Position numbers and translations under genes: made by a program. The notes below the pieces were generated by a model that saw only the letters and a list, made by a program, of their open reading frames with translations, did not search any database and was not told the origin of the DNA. Positions 25,581 through 34,424 of a stretch of 64,000 nt of DNA are shown piece after piece (position 1 is the stretch's first letter; every line of letters begins with the position of its first letter). The DNA is from Salipaludibacillus neizhouensis. Lineage in GTDB: Bacteria; Bacillota; Bacilli; Bacillales; Salisediminibacteriaceae. The stretch lies in the NCBI RefSeq assembly GCF_002886185.1, contig NZ_KZ614148.1, forward strand, positions 259,806 to 323,805, read 5' to 3'.

Positions 25581-25910
25581 ATGCCGCATGAACAATACCA
25601 AACAGTTATTAAAACACTGCATGAGTGTATGGAAGCTTGTAATCACTGCTATGATGCCTGCTTAAAAGAGGATGATATTCAGATGATGTCTGATTGTATT
25701 CGCCTTGATAGAGAGTGCGCGGATATTTGCGGATATTTTGAACAAGCATTAGGAAGAGGGACTCCATTTGTCTCTGTATTAGCCGGGGTTTGTGCACAAA
25801 TTTGTGAAGCCTGCGGTAATGAATGCAAAAAGCATGACCATGATCATTGTCAGAAATGTGCTAAAGCATGTTTTGAATGTGCAGAAGAATGCAGAAAGCT
25901 AGCAGCATAA
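25581..25910 (+). CDS. Four-helix copper-binding (Csp-type, DUF326) protein
   Basis: A 109-residue Cys-rich helical protein with repeated CxxxC spacing: TLHECMEACNHCYDACLKED, SDCIRLDRECADICGYF, CAQICEACGNECKKHDHDHC, and CAKACFECAEECRK. This is the copper-storage protein pattern (Csp3/YhjQ), in which thiols line the inside of a four-helix bundle and bind many Cu(I). No signal peptide, so cytosolic. The ATG at 25581 is chosen; the preceding TTG is part of the spacer behind GGAGGG. Confidence 0.88.
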   Translation: MPHEQYQTVIKTLHECMEACNHCYDACLKEDDIQMMSDCIRLDRECADICGYFEQALGRGTPFVSVLAGVCAQICEACGNECKKHDHDHCQKCAKACFECAEECRKLAA

Positions 25911-25930
25911 GACCATAAAAAACAAGAGCT

Positions 25931-25978
25931 AGAAGGCATTGGAAACATTGCGTTTCACGTTTCCAATGCCTTCTTTAT
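25931..25978. terminator. Bidirectional terminator
   Basis: A perfect 16-bp stem (AGAAGGCATTGGAAAC / GTTTCCAATGCCTTCT) with a 12-nt loop between the convergent csp and alkX-like genes. Confidence 0.85.
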
Positions 25979-25990
25979 GTGTATGATGAA

Positions 25991-27166
25991 TTAAAGTTCA
26001 TATATATTTGTTACTTCTGCGCCTAGTCTTTCCCCAAAAGATCGTGAAGCAGTGCGTACATCGGCTCTTACCTGATTGTGACAAGATTCCTCGTAATGGA
26101 TCGTCAATTGAAGGGTTTTCTCTTGACGATTTAATATTGGATCTGCTCTCCCAACTAATTTGTCTCCTACCAAGATAGGTAAGCTGTAAGGTCCATACTT
26201 TCTTTTTACAGCAGGGGTGTAGATTTCCCACCTGTACGTAAAATCAAATAAATCCTCTATTCTTTCTCTTCTCCATAAAAGGTTATCCAGTGGCGGAAGA
26301 AAAGAAACGTGTGAAGATAATGTCTGGCTTGTATTATTTTCTATCTTTAGAAGAGCCTCTTCATCGTTTGCTAAAATAAAATACGGTCTTTTTACCCCCT
26401 CGACAGAAATAGGAAGGAGGGTATCATTCTCGACCAAAGACTCTATTTTTTCTCTGCGTACTGCCGCCTTCATTTTTTGCCAACCAAACCGAGGATCGGT
26501 ACCTTCAATGAAGCGATAAGCACGCAGGTATTTATGTACTAAACGTTCGTTTAATACACGGATTGGTGTTTCTTGGGCTTCTTGCAAGATCGTTTCTGGA
26601 ATCGTATCTTTAGTCAAAGCAAAAAAACGCTCTGCTCCTTTACGCCGAGAAACTTGAATCTCACCTGCGTGAAACAGCATCCCTAAAACGTGAGTTGTTT
26701 CCTTTGTAGTAGCCTTCTCGGGATGGTCCCATCCACCAACAACTTTGGAGGTGGACTTAAAAGCTTTTGAAGGTAGAGGGCCATTGTTGTGCAATTGGTT
26801 TAAGATGGTATCGATGGTCTCTTTAGAGTGATGTCGCTCATTCTGCCAGCTTTCTTGGAAATGCTGTCTTCGTGATTCGAAAAGTGGGTAGTCTTTCATT
26901 GGAATGATACAAGCAGCATTGGCAATATATTCGAAAGCTTGCTTATTTTCCAAATGACTTTCGAGTTCTTGAGGCTGATAATCAGATAATCGATTCATTA
27001 AAACAAGGTGATGATTTCTTTCGACGATAGCAACAGGATCCAGCTGTATACATTCTAGTTGATTGAACACTTGGTTAAAATCATGAGTTTCCGCGCTATT
27101 TAAGTAGTGTTTTTGAAGAAGGAATTGACGTGCCGTTCGCTTACTTACATTCAATCCTTTTTTCAT
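25991..27166 (-). CDS. AlkX/YcaQ-like winged-helix DNA glycosylase family protein
   Basis: A 391-residue HTH_42 (YcaQ/AlkX) family protein. The N terminus (VSKRTARQFLLQKHYLN) and the conserved LECIQLDPVAIVERNHHLVL, which includes the catalytic QxD motif of the family, are clear. Three winged-helix domains are expected; VSFLPPLDNLLWRRERIEDL and GPYSLPILVGDKLVGRADP are typical of the C-terminal part. Members remove alkylated or cross-linked bases. ATG 27166 is favoured over 27175 because the SD GAAAGGA directly touches the latter. Confidence 0.85.
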   Translation of the reverse strand: MKKGLNVSKRTARQFLLQKHYLNSAETHDFNQVFNQLECIQLDPVAIVERNHHLVLMNRLSDYQPQELESHLENKQAFEYIANAACIIPMKDYPLFESRRQHFQESWQNERHHSKETIDTILNQLHNNGPLPSKAFKSTSKVVGGWDHPEKATTKETTHVLGMLFHAGEIQVSRRKGAERFFALTKDTIPETILQEAQETPIRVLNERLVHKYLRAYRFIEGTDPRFGWQKMKAAVRREKIESLVENDTLLPISVEGVKRPYFILANDEEALLKIENNTSQTLSSHVSFLPPLDNLLWRRERIEDLFDFTYRWEIYTPAVKRKYGPYSLPILVGDKLVGRADPILNRQEKTLQLTIHYEESCHNQVRADVRTASRSFGERLGAEVTNIYEL

Positions 27167-27264
27167 ATATGACATCCTTTCTAAAGCATTCTCGACTTTG
27201 GAAAACTGATATACTGATTATAACTTTAATATACTTTATTTCGAAATTTAAAGGAGAGAATACC

Positions 27265-27663
27265 ATGGATAAAACTCAAAAAATCAAAACGTTTCTCATG
27301 TTTTCGGGTCAAGCGGAGGAGGCAATGAATTTCTATACATCACTTTTCAATGACTCGGAAATAACGAATATTATTCATTATCGCGCTGGTGAAGCGGGGG
27401 AAGAAGGGACGGTATTACAGGCTACTTTTACATTGAATGGGCATGAGTACATGTGTATCGACAGTAACGTGGAGCATGCATTTACTTTTACCCCTGCTAT
27501 TTCTCTCTTTGTGACCTGTGAAACAGAAGAAGAAATTAACAAAACCTTTGAGAAGTTATCGCAGGATGGCGCCATTCTCATGCCCCTTAATGAGTATCCA
27601 TTTAGCAAAAGATATGGATGGGTGCAAGACAGGTTTGGCATTTCATGGCAACTAAGTTTATAA
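27265..27663 (+). CDS. PhnB-like VOC family protein
   Basis: A 132-residue VOC protein of the PhnB/3-demethylubiquinone methyltransferase-like type: KIKTFLMFSGQAEEAMNFYT, then CIDSNVEHAFTFTPAISLFV and a C-terminal YGWVQDRFGISWQLS. The typical metal-binding residues are only partly kept, as is common in this subgroup. Function unknown. SD AAAGGAGAG. Confidence 0.82.
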   Translation: MDKTQKIKTFLMFSGQAEEAMNFYTSLFNDSEITNIIHYRAGEAGEEGTVLQATFTLNGHEYMCIDSNVEHAFTFTPAISLFVTCETEEEINKTFEKLSQDGAILMPLNEYPFSKRYGWVQDRFGISWQLSL

Positions 27664-27703
27664 ACCCGTAATGGAAAAAGTAGAAACAAATCAACAAATT
27701 TAA

Positions 27704-27747
27704 GCGTACTGAAAAGTGGATCCTTCCTTTTCAGTACGCTTTTTTTA
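27704..27747 (+). terminator. Terminator after PhnB-like gene
   Basis: Perfect 13-bp stem GCGTACTGAAAAG / CTTTTCAGTACGC followed by seven T residues. Confidence 0.9.
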
Positions 27748-27952
27748 CAGGTGAGAAGGTTAGAATCATGTTTTCTTAAGAGCGAATGACAAAGCGTTAT
27801 TCAGAAGCTCCTAATTAAGAAGTAAAACGGATAGTTGAAGTAATGATGAATGAGTACTCTCATAAAAAAGAAAGAACTTGCACAAACTAACCTTAAAATA
27901 TGGTGATTAGGTTTCTTAAAGGTTGATCAACTATAAAAAGTAGGTGAAAAAA

Positions 27953-28945
27953 GTGAAATCATCTCTTATTTCGATTATCATTCCCTCTTTTAATGAAGAA
28001 AGCAATATTGAAATGATTTACAAAGCGTTAAGTAAGGAATTTCATGACCTTAATTATGATTATGAAATTTTTTTCGTTAATGATGGAAGTACAGACTCTA
28101 CATTAAACGAGATTAAGAAGATCGTGTTAACTAGTTCAAAAGTAAAGTACGTTTCATTTACGAGGAATTTCGGGAAAGAAGTAGCTATTTTAGCCGGTTT
28201 TCAACATGTCAAAGGGGATGCCGTGATTGTGATGGACGCAGATCTTCAGCATCCTTGTACTTTAATAAAAGATTTCATTGCTGGTTTTGAAGAAGGATAT
28301 CACCAAGTCATTGCCAAACGTAATCGAAAAGGAGATGGATGGATACGTTCATGTTTTTCCTCTCTTTACTACTGTATCGTTAATAAAATAGTCGATGTGG
28401 AATTGAAAGATGGTATTGGTGACTTCAGGTTGTTAAGCAGAAAAGCAGTGGATGCCCTATTAATGTTAAATGAAGGCAATCGTTTTTCAAAAGGCTTGTT
28501 TTCCTGGATTGGACTAGATCAGAAAATCATTTATTATGACAACGTTGCTCGGCAAAACGGGAAGACAAAGTGGTCATTTCCAAAACTACTGAATTATGGT
28601 ATTGATGGAGTTATTTCTTTTAATAACAGACCACTTCGCATTTGTTTTTACACAGGAATTTTCACCTTAATATTGTCATTCATTTTTATTTTTACTGAGT
28701 TATCGCTTATTTTACGAAATGGGATCACTCAACCAGGTTACTTTACAACGATTTCTGCATTTCTTTTTTTCGGAGGCGTTCAATTATTTTGCCTAGGTGT
28801 AATTGGTGAGTATATCGGCAGAATCTACTATGAAACAAAGAAGAGACCGCATTATCTAATACAGGAGACAAATATTAACGATGGAAAAAGTGATGAAGCA
28901 AACCAACCGAGAATTTATAAGATTTATCGTGGTGGGAGTCATTAA
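27953..28945 (+). CDS. Family 2 glycosyltransferase (CsbB/GtrB-like)
   Basis: A 330-residue membrane glycosyltransferase that would load a sugar from a UDP donor onto undecaprenyl phosphate. The GT-A domain shows LISIIIPSFNEESNIEMIYK, VNDGSTDST and MDADLQHP (DxD-type site). Two C-terminal membrane helices follow (around FYTGIFTLILSFIFIFTELS and the FFGGVQLFCLGVIGEYIGR region). GTG 27953 is preferred to GTG 27944, because TAGGTG serves as SD for it. It overlaps the GtrA-like gene by 65 nt and heads a three-gene operon. Confidence 0.88.
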   Translation: MKSSLISIIIPSFNEESNIEMIYKALSKEFHDLNYDYEIFFVNDGSTDSTLNEIKKIVLTSSKVKYVSFTRNFGKEVAILAGFQHVKGDAVIVMDADLQHPCTLIKDFIAGFEEGYHQVIAKRNRKGDGWIRSCFSSLYYCIVNKIVDVELKDGIGDFRLLSRKAVDALLMLNEGNRFSKGLFSWIGLDQKIIYYDNVARQNGKTKWSFPKLLNYGIDGVISFNNRPLRICFYTGIFTLILSFIFIFTELSLILRNGITQPGYFTTISAFLFFGGVQLFCLGVIGEYIGRIYYETKKRPHYLIQETNINDGKSDEANQPRIYKIYRGGSH

Positions 28946-29267
28946 CACGTTTCATTATTATGTGAGTTATTTACTTTTGCATGGAATTTTTGGAATCAAT
29001 TATATGTTCGCGCATATCGCGGGTTTTTTAATCAGTTTAGTTATTTCATTCTACTTAAACTCCTTGTTTACATTTAAAGTGAAGCCGACATTGGTTAAAT
29101 TTTTGCAGTTTCCCGTTACACAGCTTTTAAATATCACCGTCTCTTCTCTCTGTGTGTACATCTTTATCGAGCAGTTCCAGATGGAAAGTAGAACGGCACC
29201 AATCTTGTCTATTTTCATAACAATTCCACTCACTTTTATCGTCACAGGAAAAATTTTAAAGAAGTAA
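28881..29267 (+). CDS. GtrA/GtcA family membrane protein
   Basis: A 128-residue protein with four membrane helices and the GtrA pattern (REFIRFIVVGVINTFHYYVS; HIAGFLISLVISFYLNSLFT). GtrA/GtcA proteins are thought to flip sugar-loaded lipid across the membrane for glycosylation of teichoic acids or O-antigen. The start is inside the preceding gene; ATG 28893 is a shorter alternative with a slightly better upstream GGA. Confidence 0.85.
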   Translation: MEKVMKQTNREFIRFIVVGVINTFHYYVSYLLLHGIFGINYMFAHIAGFLISLVISFYLNSLFTFKVKPTLVKFLQFPVTQLLNITVSSLCVYIFIEQFQMESRTAPILSIFITIPLTFIVTGKILKK

Positions 29268-29279
29268 CGGAGAGTTAAC

Positions 29280-31874
29280 ATGGATAAAAAGCGGAAACTT
29301 ATTGGACTTCTTGTCTCTTGTTTTGTTGTTGCTAGTCTGGCCCACTTATTTTTTTTAAGAGAGTGGACTCAGGAACAATACATGGTGGGGCCAAATGATG
29401 GGTTGCAGCAAATGGTAACATTTAAAAAACTGCTTTACGAACAATATACAAGCGGTAACTTTTTCTATTCCTATCAATTTGGATTAGGCGGAGGAACATA
29501 CAGTCAGTTAGCCTTTTACTTTTCGACTTCGGTTGTATTTATTATCACTACGGCTATCGTATTCCTTCTTGAATCGTTACATATGGTGGAGACACCTGAT
29601 ATTATTTTTTGGGCAAAGGCAACAGTTTTTATAAGTCTAGGTCGTTTAACAGGGATCCTATTTATAACAACACTTGTGTTTCACTATATGAAGAATAATT
29701 GGTTAGCATCTTTTATTGGTGCATGTGCTTATGGATTAACGGTCATCTATTTTCGACATGTAACCTATTGGGAGTTCTTTGCGGATGCAATGATCTGGGT
29801 CCCGCTGCTAGTATTAGGCGTAGAAAAAATCATTCGTGAAGCGCGTCCAAGTTGGTTTATTTTTGCTGTGGCACTGACGCTTTTTAATAATTTTTACTTC
29901 GCGTATGTAAACTTGATTTTTATTGTCATTTATATCGTCTTTCGATTGGTTTTTGGAATGGGACAAAATGAAAAAAGCAGATGGGAATTATTTTTGTTTA
30001 GTGGTGTGATCGGGGCAGGGATTAGTGCAGTTGCCTTTGTACCAGCTGTATATAGTTATTTAAATAATTACAGGCCGCCCTATAGGTTTCCGATTGAAAT
30101 GATCAAGGTTTCAGATAACATATTGTTTGCCAGTTCGATTATCATCCTTCCCACCGTATTTTTACTATTTCTTTTCACATACACTTTTTATAAAAATCAG
30201 GCTTTTCGCGTATTTGCTTTTATAAGCATTGTGTTTATACTGTTTCATTTCAGCCCACTTGTCGCAAGTGCTTTTAACGGATTTTCTGCACCTCAGTATC
30301 GATGGGAGTATTTACTTTCCTTTGTAGTTGGCGGTGTGGTGGCTTCAGGTCTTCAGAACTTGAGTAAGGTAAGTATAAAGGAAATGATCATAGCGAGTGT
30401 GTTAATGATTACCACCTATCTCGTCTTTTATAATAGGGAAGATTCCTTGTTAATTTCTCCTTGGATAAGTATCGGGACGATTTCTTTAGTAAGTATAACA
30501 ATGGTATTGGTCATTAGTTTCACATGGATTCCAACTAAAAAGTGGAAGTATTTGTTGTATGTCATTGTTTTGGTAAATGCTTTAGTTGTGGCTAATATAT
30601 CTCAATATGTTATTTTTGAAGCTGGTGGAGTAAATGAAGTATCTAAAAGTCATTTACTCAGTGACAAATATAACGGGAAAGAGCAACGAGAATTATTGCG
30701 GAAGCTTAAAAACAGAGAATCTGATTCTTTATCGCGGATAGATTGGAAGGTTGATTTATTAAATAATACGCCTATTGTGCAAGACTTTAATGGGATGAGT
30801 GTCTATTCAAGTATTATAAATAAAAATCTGCTCTTTTTTTATTTATACGATTTAAATATCGATATGGGACGGGAAAGTGTAAGCCGCTATGCAACACTTG
30901 GAAGTCGTGCGAATTTATATAGTCTGTTTCAAGGGAAGTACATGATTCGAAACAAGGATAATACGGCTAATATTCCGTATGGATTCAAGGAAATACTTAG
31001 GTCAGAAAACTATGTAGCCTATGAAAACAGCTATGTTTTACCATTTGCAACCACAAAAAAGCAGGTTTACGCTATGGATGATATGGAACATGCCACGGTC
31101 CTTGAAAAAGAACATGCAATGCTAGAGGGGGTCATTGTCGAAAACGTTGATATCGCTAATGCTGTCAAACTAGAAGAGATACCTAATATAATTAAAGAGG
31201 CATCTGTTGAAACAGTGGACGCAACATTTAAGAACAATCTGCTATCTGTTAAAGAGAAAACGGGAGGGATTGATCTCGTCATTGATCCCCTTGATAGCGA
31301 TACGAAGGATTACTATGTCAGCTTTCACCTCGAGAGTTTAGCTGGACGTCAAGGATTTGCGCTGAAAGTGAATGATTATCGAACGACACGTAAACATAAT
31401 CAATCCATTTACAAAACCTATGTCGATGATTTAACCATTCGAGTGGCAAAAGCAGAGAGAGTTTCGATTCGTGTCCCAAAAGGAGAATACATCCTAAAGG
31501 ATATTGAGTTATATCAAGAAAATTACCATTCCCTAGAAACAGCACACCGAAATGCTTCTGCAATAGAGCCGGTGAATTGGGTTGGTAATAAACTGACGGT
31601 CACCTATGACAACGAGGGAAATGATCGTTATATGGTCTTACCGATTCCCTTTGAAAGAGGTTGGGAGCTCCACATAAACAACAAAAAGCAGGCTGTAGAA
31701 AAGGTGAACTTCACATTTTTAGGATTTCCGATTAAAGAGGGCATGAATCAAATCAAACTAGTGTATTATCCACCGTTTTTCAAAGTTTCTTTCGTGGTAA
31801 CAATTCTTAGCGGGGGATTGGCTTTTATAGTGATAAGGGGTAAAAAAAATAATGCTCCGGCTAAGTTAAAATAA
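29280..31874 (+). CDS. YfhO-like membrane glycosyltransferase
   Basis: An 864-residue polytopic membrane protein (about 12-13 helices in the first 430 residues and one at the C terminus) with a large extracellular domain. It matches the YfhO family by the early GPNDGLQQMVTFKKLLYE, YQFGLGGGTYSQLAFYFSTS and the C-terminal FERGWELHINNKKQAVEKVN and GFPIKEGMNQIKLVYYPP. In Bacillus and Listeria-type systems YfhO transfers the flipped sugar to lipoteichoic acid. It closes the CsbB-GtrA-YfhO operon. The acceptor here is inferred, not shown. Confidence 0.88.
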   Translation: MDKKRKLIGLLVSCFVVASLAHLFFLREWTQEQYMVGPNDGLQQMVTFKKLLYEQYTSGNFFYSYQFGLGGGTYSQLAFYFSTSVVFIITTAIVFLLESLHMVETPDIIFWAKATVFISLGRLTGILFITTLVFHYMKNNWLASFIGACAYGLTVIYFRHVTYWEFFADAMIWVPLLVLGVEKIIREARPSWFIFAVALTLFNNFYFAYVNLIFIVIYIVFRLVFGMGQNEKSRWELFLFSGVIGAGISAVAFVPAVYSYLNNYRPPYRFPIEMIKVSDNILFASSIIILPTVFLLFLFTYTFYKNQAFRVFAFISIVFILFHFSPLVASAFNGFSAPQYRWEYLLSFVVGGVVASGLQNLSKVSIKEMIIASVLMITTYLVFYNREDSLLISPWISIGTISLVSITMVLVISFTWIPTKKWKYLLYVIVLVNALVVANISQYVIFEAGGVNEVSKSHLLSDKYNGKEQRELLRKLKNRESDSLSRIDWKVDLLNNTPIVQDFNGMSVYSSIINKNLLFFYLYDLNIDMGRESVSRYATLGSRANLYSLFQGKYMIRNKDNTANIPYGFKEILRSENYVAYENSYVLPFATTKKQVYAMDDMEHATVLEKEHAMLEGVIVENVDIANAVKLEEIPNIIKEASVETVDATFKNNLLSVKEKTGGIDLVIDPLDSDTKDYYVSFHLESLAGRQGFALKVNDYRTTRKHNQSIYKTYVDDLTIRVAKAERVSIRVPKGEYILKDIELYQENYHSLETAHRNASAIEPVNWVGNKLTVTYDNEGNDRYMVLPIPFERGWELHINNKKQAVEKVNFTFLGFPIKEGMNQIKLVYYPPFFKVSFVVTILSGGLAFIVIRGKKNNAPAKLK

Positions 31875-31891
31875 AGGGCTTAAGATTATAA

Positions 31892-31933
31892 AAAATCCAT
31901 TCCCCTCCGATCAAGGGCAATGGATTTTGCTTT
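31892..31933 (+). terminator. Terminator after the teichoic acid glycosylation operon
   Basis: A perfect 10-bp stem, AAAATCCATT (31892-31901) with AATGGATTTT (31919-31928). Confidence 0.65.
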
Positions 31934-31942
31934 AAGAGATAA

Positions 31943-32083
31943 GTTGACAGCTACCTTCTCGCCGCAAGTATCAAGGGAAACTCATCTCCTTTCGAGTAGC
32001 ACCTACACGCACTACGTAGGTGCTACTCGGGGGCGGCGGAAGCTGACGCTGTAATTAATAAAAGACGCTTTACGTTTTTCTTA
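31943..32083 (+). repeat. Family A repeat, long form with inner palindrome (A1)
   Basis: Left end TTGACAGCTACC, core CAAGTATCAAGGGAAAC, inner near-palindrome at 31993-32029 (arms CGAGTAGCACCTAC / GTAGGTGCTACTCG), then GCTGACGCTGTA and a right-end hairpin AAAAGACGC...CGTTTTTCTTA. It ends 3 nt before the stop codon of the minus-strand gene at 32086. Confidence 0.85.
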
Positions 32084-32085
32084 GA

Positions 32086-32199
32086 TTACCTTTTTGCAAG
32101 TTCAATAACAGCCTTGACTGCCTCAATCGATTGAAATGAAAAAACACTTAGAGCTGAAAATGATAAAAAACCAACAACTATTATGCGAAATAACATCAT
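32086..32199 (-). CDS. Putative small membrane peptide, 37 residues
   Basis: Starts MMLFRIIVVGFLSFSALSVF behind GGGGAG, with a single hydrophobic helix and a C-terminal EAVKAVIELAKR. It follows the membrane protein at 32213-32560 with 13 nt spacing. No family recognised. A longer open frame upstream (to 32328) overlaps that gene and lacks an SD. Confidence 0.45.
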   Translation of the reverse strand: MMLFRIIVVGFLSFSALSVFSFQSIEAVKAVIELAKR

Positions 32200-32212
32200 G
32201 GATATCTCCCCT

Positions 32213-32560
32213 TTACGTGTATTTGATTTCTGCAAATAACGAAAGGGAAACGCGAATGTAATCAACTCCAAAATAAACAGGGGTGAATAAAACTCTGTTT
32301 CTTCTAAAATACCAGTCTGGATACTCATGAATCGCTAAAACTAATTTAGTAGAGAGCAAGGCCAAGGTTAAAGCTAATAAAACGGTAATAAATAATTTAT
32401 CCAATTCAACAAGAAAGGAAGTATCGTGTATTATTTCATAAGATTGAATAGAATCGAAAATATTCGTGGGCTGAATTTCATCTAAACTGTATGTGTTATG
32501 AAGGAGGATCGCTGCAAGTGTTAAATGTATCAATGACACTATTAATTTAGGACTAGCCAT
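32213..32560 (-). CDS. Hypothetical membrane protein, 115 residues
   Basis: Two predicted membrane helices (KLIVSLIHLTLAAILLHN at the start; FITVLLALTLALLSTKLVLA in the middle) with a 40-residue loop rich in polar residues. It ends with aromatic and basic residues. SD GGAGGGTTGC lies before ATG 32560. No family recognised. A strong inverted repeat sits 40-80 bp upstream. Confidence 0.55.
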   Translation of the reverse strand: MASPKLIVSLIHLTLAAILLHNTYSLDEIQPTNIFDSIQSYEIIHDTSFLVELDKLFITVLLALTLALLSTKLVLAIHEYPDWYFRRNRVLFTPVYFGVDYIRVSLSLFAEIKYT

Positions 32561-32599
32561 GTAGCAACCCTCCAGTGAGTATCCTTGATTATATACTCA

Positions 32600-32642
32600 T
32601 TAACACTATTTGCATATGGGCAAACACAAAAAATAGTGTTAA
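32600..32642. promoter_or_regulatory. Perfect 12-bp inverted repeat, candidate operator
   Basis: TTAACACTATTT at 32600-32611 and AAATAGTGTTAA at 32631-32642, separated by 19 nt. It lies 40 bp upstream of the minus-strand membrane protein start. A terminator is less likely, because no T-run follows in either direction. Confidence 0.45.
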
Positions 32643-32895
32643 GTTTTCTGACCTCATGAATGGTTGTTTTGAAGAATGACCTTTCGCTTTCTGTGGATTA
32701 TCCGCATGCCTTCTAGGAAACAGCCTTTATATATATGTTAGGATGAAAGAAAACAATATGTTTTAACTCTTTGAAATACGCTTAAAAATGTAAAGAATAT
32801 GGATAATGATCTGTTTAGTAACATGGAATAGAGGGAATAAATCTACTGAAATACAGCGAGATATATAAGTTTTTTATTCTTATAGGAGGTACATC

Positions 32896-33624
32896 ATGCA
32901 AGCACGTCAATCGATGCTATTAACACAGGAAGACATAGATGGAAACCAAGAACATCCTAATTGGTTTCATAATGAATATGAAACATTTAGGCAAACTGTT
33001 ATGAGAAAAGACTTCCCCTGTTACTTTGGGCAAACTGGGGAGAGGAAAGGGGAGCTTCGCTATTCCTACATTAGCCAGGACGACTGGTCAACACTTCCAG
33101 AAACGTTAAGTGACTTTTTAAATTTATTTAATAAACCTAAGCTGACTCGTCATGGATTATTTGTTTTTGTGGAACCTGAGAAGGAAGAAAAGAGCATTGA
33201 CTATTATCGGGAATATTTTTGGGAAATCCTCCAATACCTTCATAGAAAAGATGGCTCTGAATGGCCAAGTGATCAACCGAAGGACCCAGAGCATTACCTT
33301 TGGGATTTTCATTTTAAGCAGGAGCCCATTTTTGTTTTTGGAAATGCACCGGCTTATAAACAAAGAAAAACGAGGGATCTCGGTAACAGTCTTGTACTCG
33401 GTTTTCAGCCTAGGCGAATATTCAAAGGGTTGGAAGGAACGGAGAAAGGTGGGGTAATGTCCAGAGAAAAGGTAAGAGAACGTGTAGAAGTTTGGGACAA
33501 CCTACCCAAACATCCGGACATTAGCCATTACGGGGACCCATCGCATAACGAGTGGAAGCAATTTTTTATCGGTGATGATGCAGAACCGATAAAAGGTAAA
33601 TGCCCCTTTCATGTGGAGAAGTAG
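32896..33624 (+). CDS. YqcI/YcgG family protein
   Basis: A 242-residue protein of the YqcI/YcgG family. The conserved segments NWFHNEYETFRQTVMRKDFP, CYFGQTGERKGELRYSYI and the end CPFH are visible, with paired Cys near residue 43 and near the C terminus. These could bind heme or metal, but the family's activity is not known to me. It has its own SD (AGGAGGTAC). Confidence 0.82.
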   Translation: MQARQSMLLTQEDIDGNQEHPNWFHNEYETFRQTVMRKDFPCYFGQTGERKGELRYSYISQDDWSTLPETLSDFLNLFNKPKLTRHGLFVFVEPEKEEKSIDYYREYFWEILQYLHRKDGSEWPSDQPKDPEHYLWDFHFKQEPIFVFGNAPAYKQRKTRDLGNSLVLGFQPRRIFKGLEGTEKGGVMSREKVRERVEVWDNLPKHPDISHYGDPSHNEWKQFFIGDDAEPIKGKCPFHVEK

Positions 33625-33632
33625 TTTGAACG

Positions 33633-34424
33633 TTACCCTTGAAGTAAAGATTCACCACCATCAATATAGAGCTCTGTTCCAGTAATGTGGCTTGCTTTTT
33701 GAGAGGTTAGAAATTCAACTGCATCAGCAATTTGTGAAGGGTCAGCAGAACCTTTCATTAAGGGCTGATTGCCTCTTGGAAAGTGAGGCTGCATACTAAT
33801 ATTTTGGACTTCCGGAGATTTGCTCATGTTCTCGCTCATGTTCGTTGCTACCCCTCCAGGACAGACAGCGTTTACACGAATGCCATATTGACCTAACTCT
33901 AAAGCTGCCATTTTCATAAAAGTAGCTTGCGCTGCCTTTGCTGTGCTGTAGCAACTAAAGCCAGCTTGGGAATAAACTCTGTTTCCACTGATAGAACTAG
34001 TAATAACAATACTGCCTCCTTGTTTTTTCAATAAAGGGATGGCATATTTAACGGTGGCAAAAGTGCCTGTAAGGTCAATATCAATTGTTTTCTTCCAATC
34101 CTTGATGTCCATCGTTTCGATAGGAGCCATGACGCCTCCAATACCCGCATTGGCAAAAACGATATCAAGTCTTCCCCAGCTATTGTTTATTTCTTTCATT
34201 CCTTTCTCAATTTGAGATGGCTCTGAAATGTCACACTCTAAGGTCATTATCTGATCTTCACTGGCAGATAAGTGTATATTTACTTCGTTCAACCTCGTTT
34301 TATTTTTATCCATAATGCATACCTTTGCACCTAACTCCGAGAATCTTTTGGCTGAAGCCAATCCCATTCCTGAGGCACCTCCTGTTATGAGTACAACTTT
34401 GTCTGTAAATTCATTGAGAGTCAT
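33633..34424 (-). CDS. Short-chain dehydrogenase/reductase (SDR)
   Basis: A 263-residue classical SDR. The cofactor motif VVLITGGASGMGLASAKRFS (TGxxxGxG), NAGIGG, the catalytic Ser in SSISGN and Tyr-x-x-x-Lys in CYSTAKAAQATF, and the C-terminal GTELYIDGGESLL are all present. An acidic Asp after the second strand (VCIMDKNK) points to NAD(H). Substrate unknown. It is convergent with the YqcI gene (8-nt gap). Confidence 0.92.
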   Translation of the reverse strand: MTLNEFTDKVVLITGGASGMGLASAKRFSELGAKVCIMDKNKTRLNEVNIHLSASEDQIMTLECDISEPSQIEKGMKEINNSWGRLDIVFANAGIGGVMAPIETMDIKDWKKTIDIDLTGTFATVKYAIPLLKKQGGSIVITSSISGNRVYSQAGFSCYSTAKAAQATFMKMAALELGQYGIRVNAVCPGGVATNMSENMSKSPEVQNISMQPHFPRGNQPLMKGSADPSQIADAVEFLTSQKASHITGTELYIDGGESLLQG

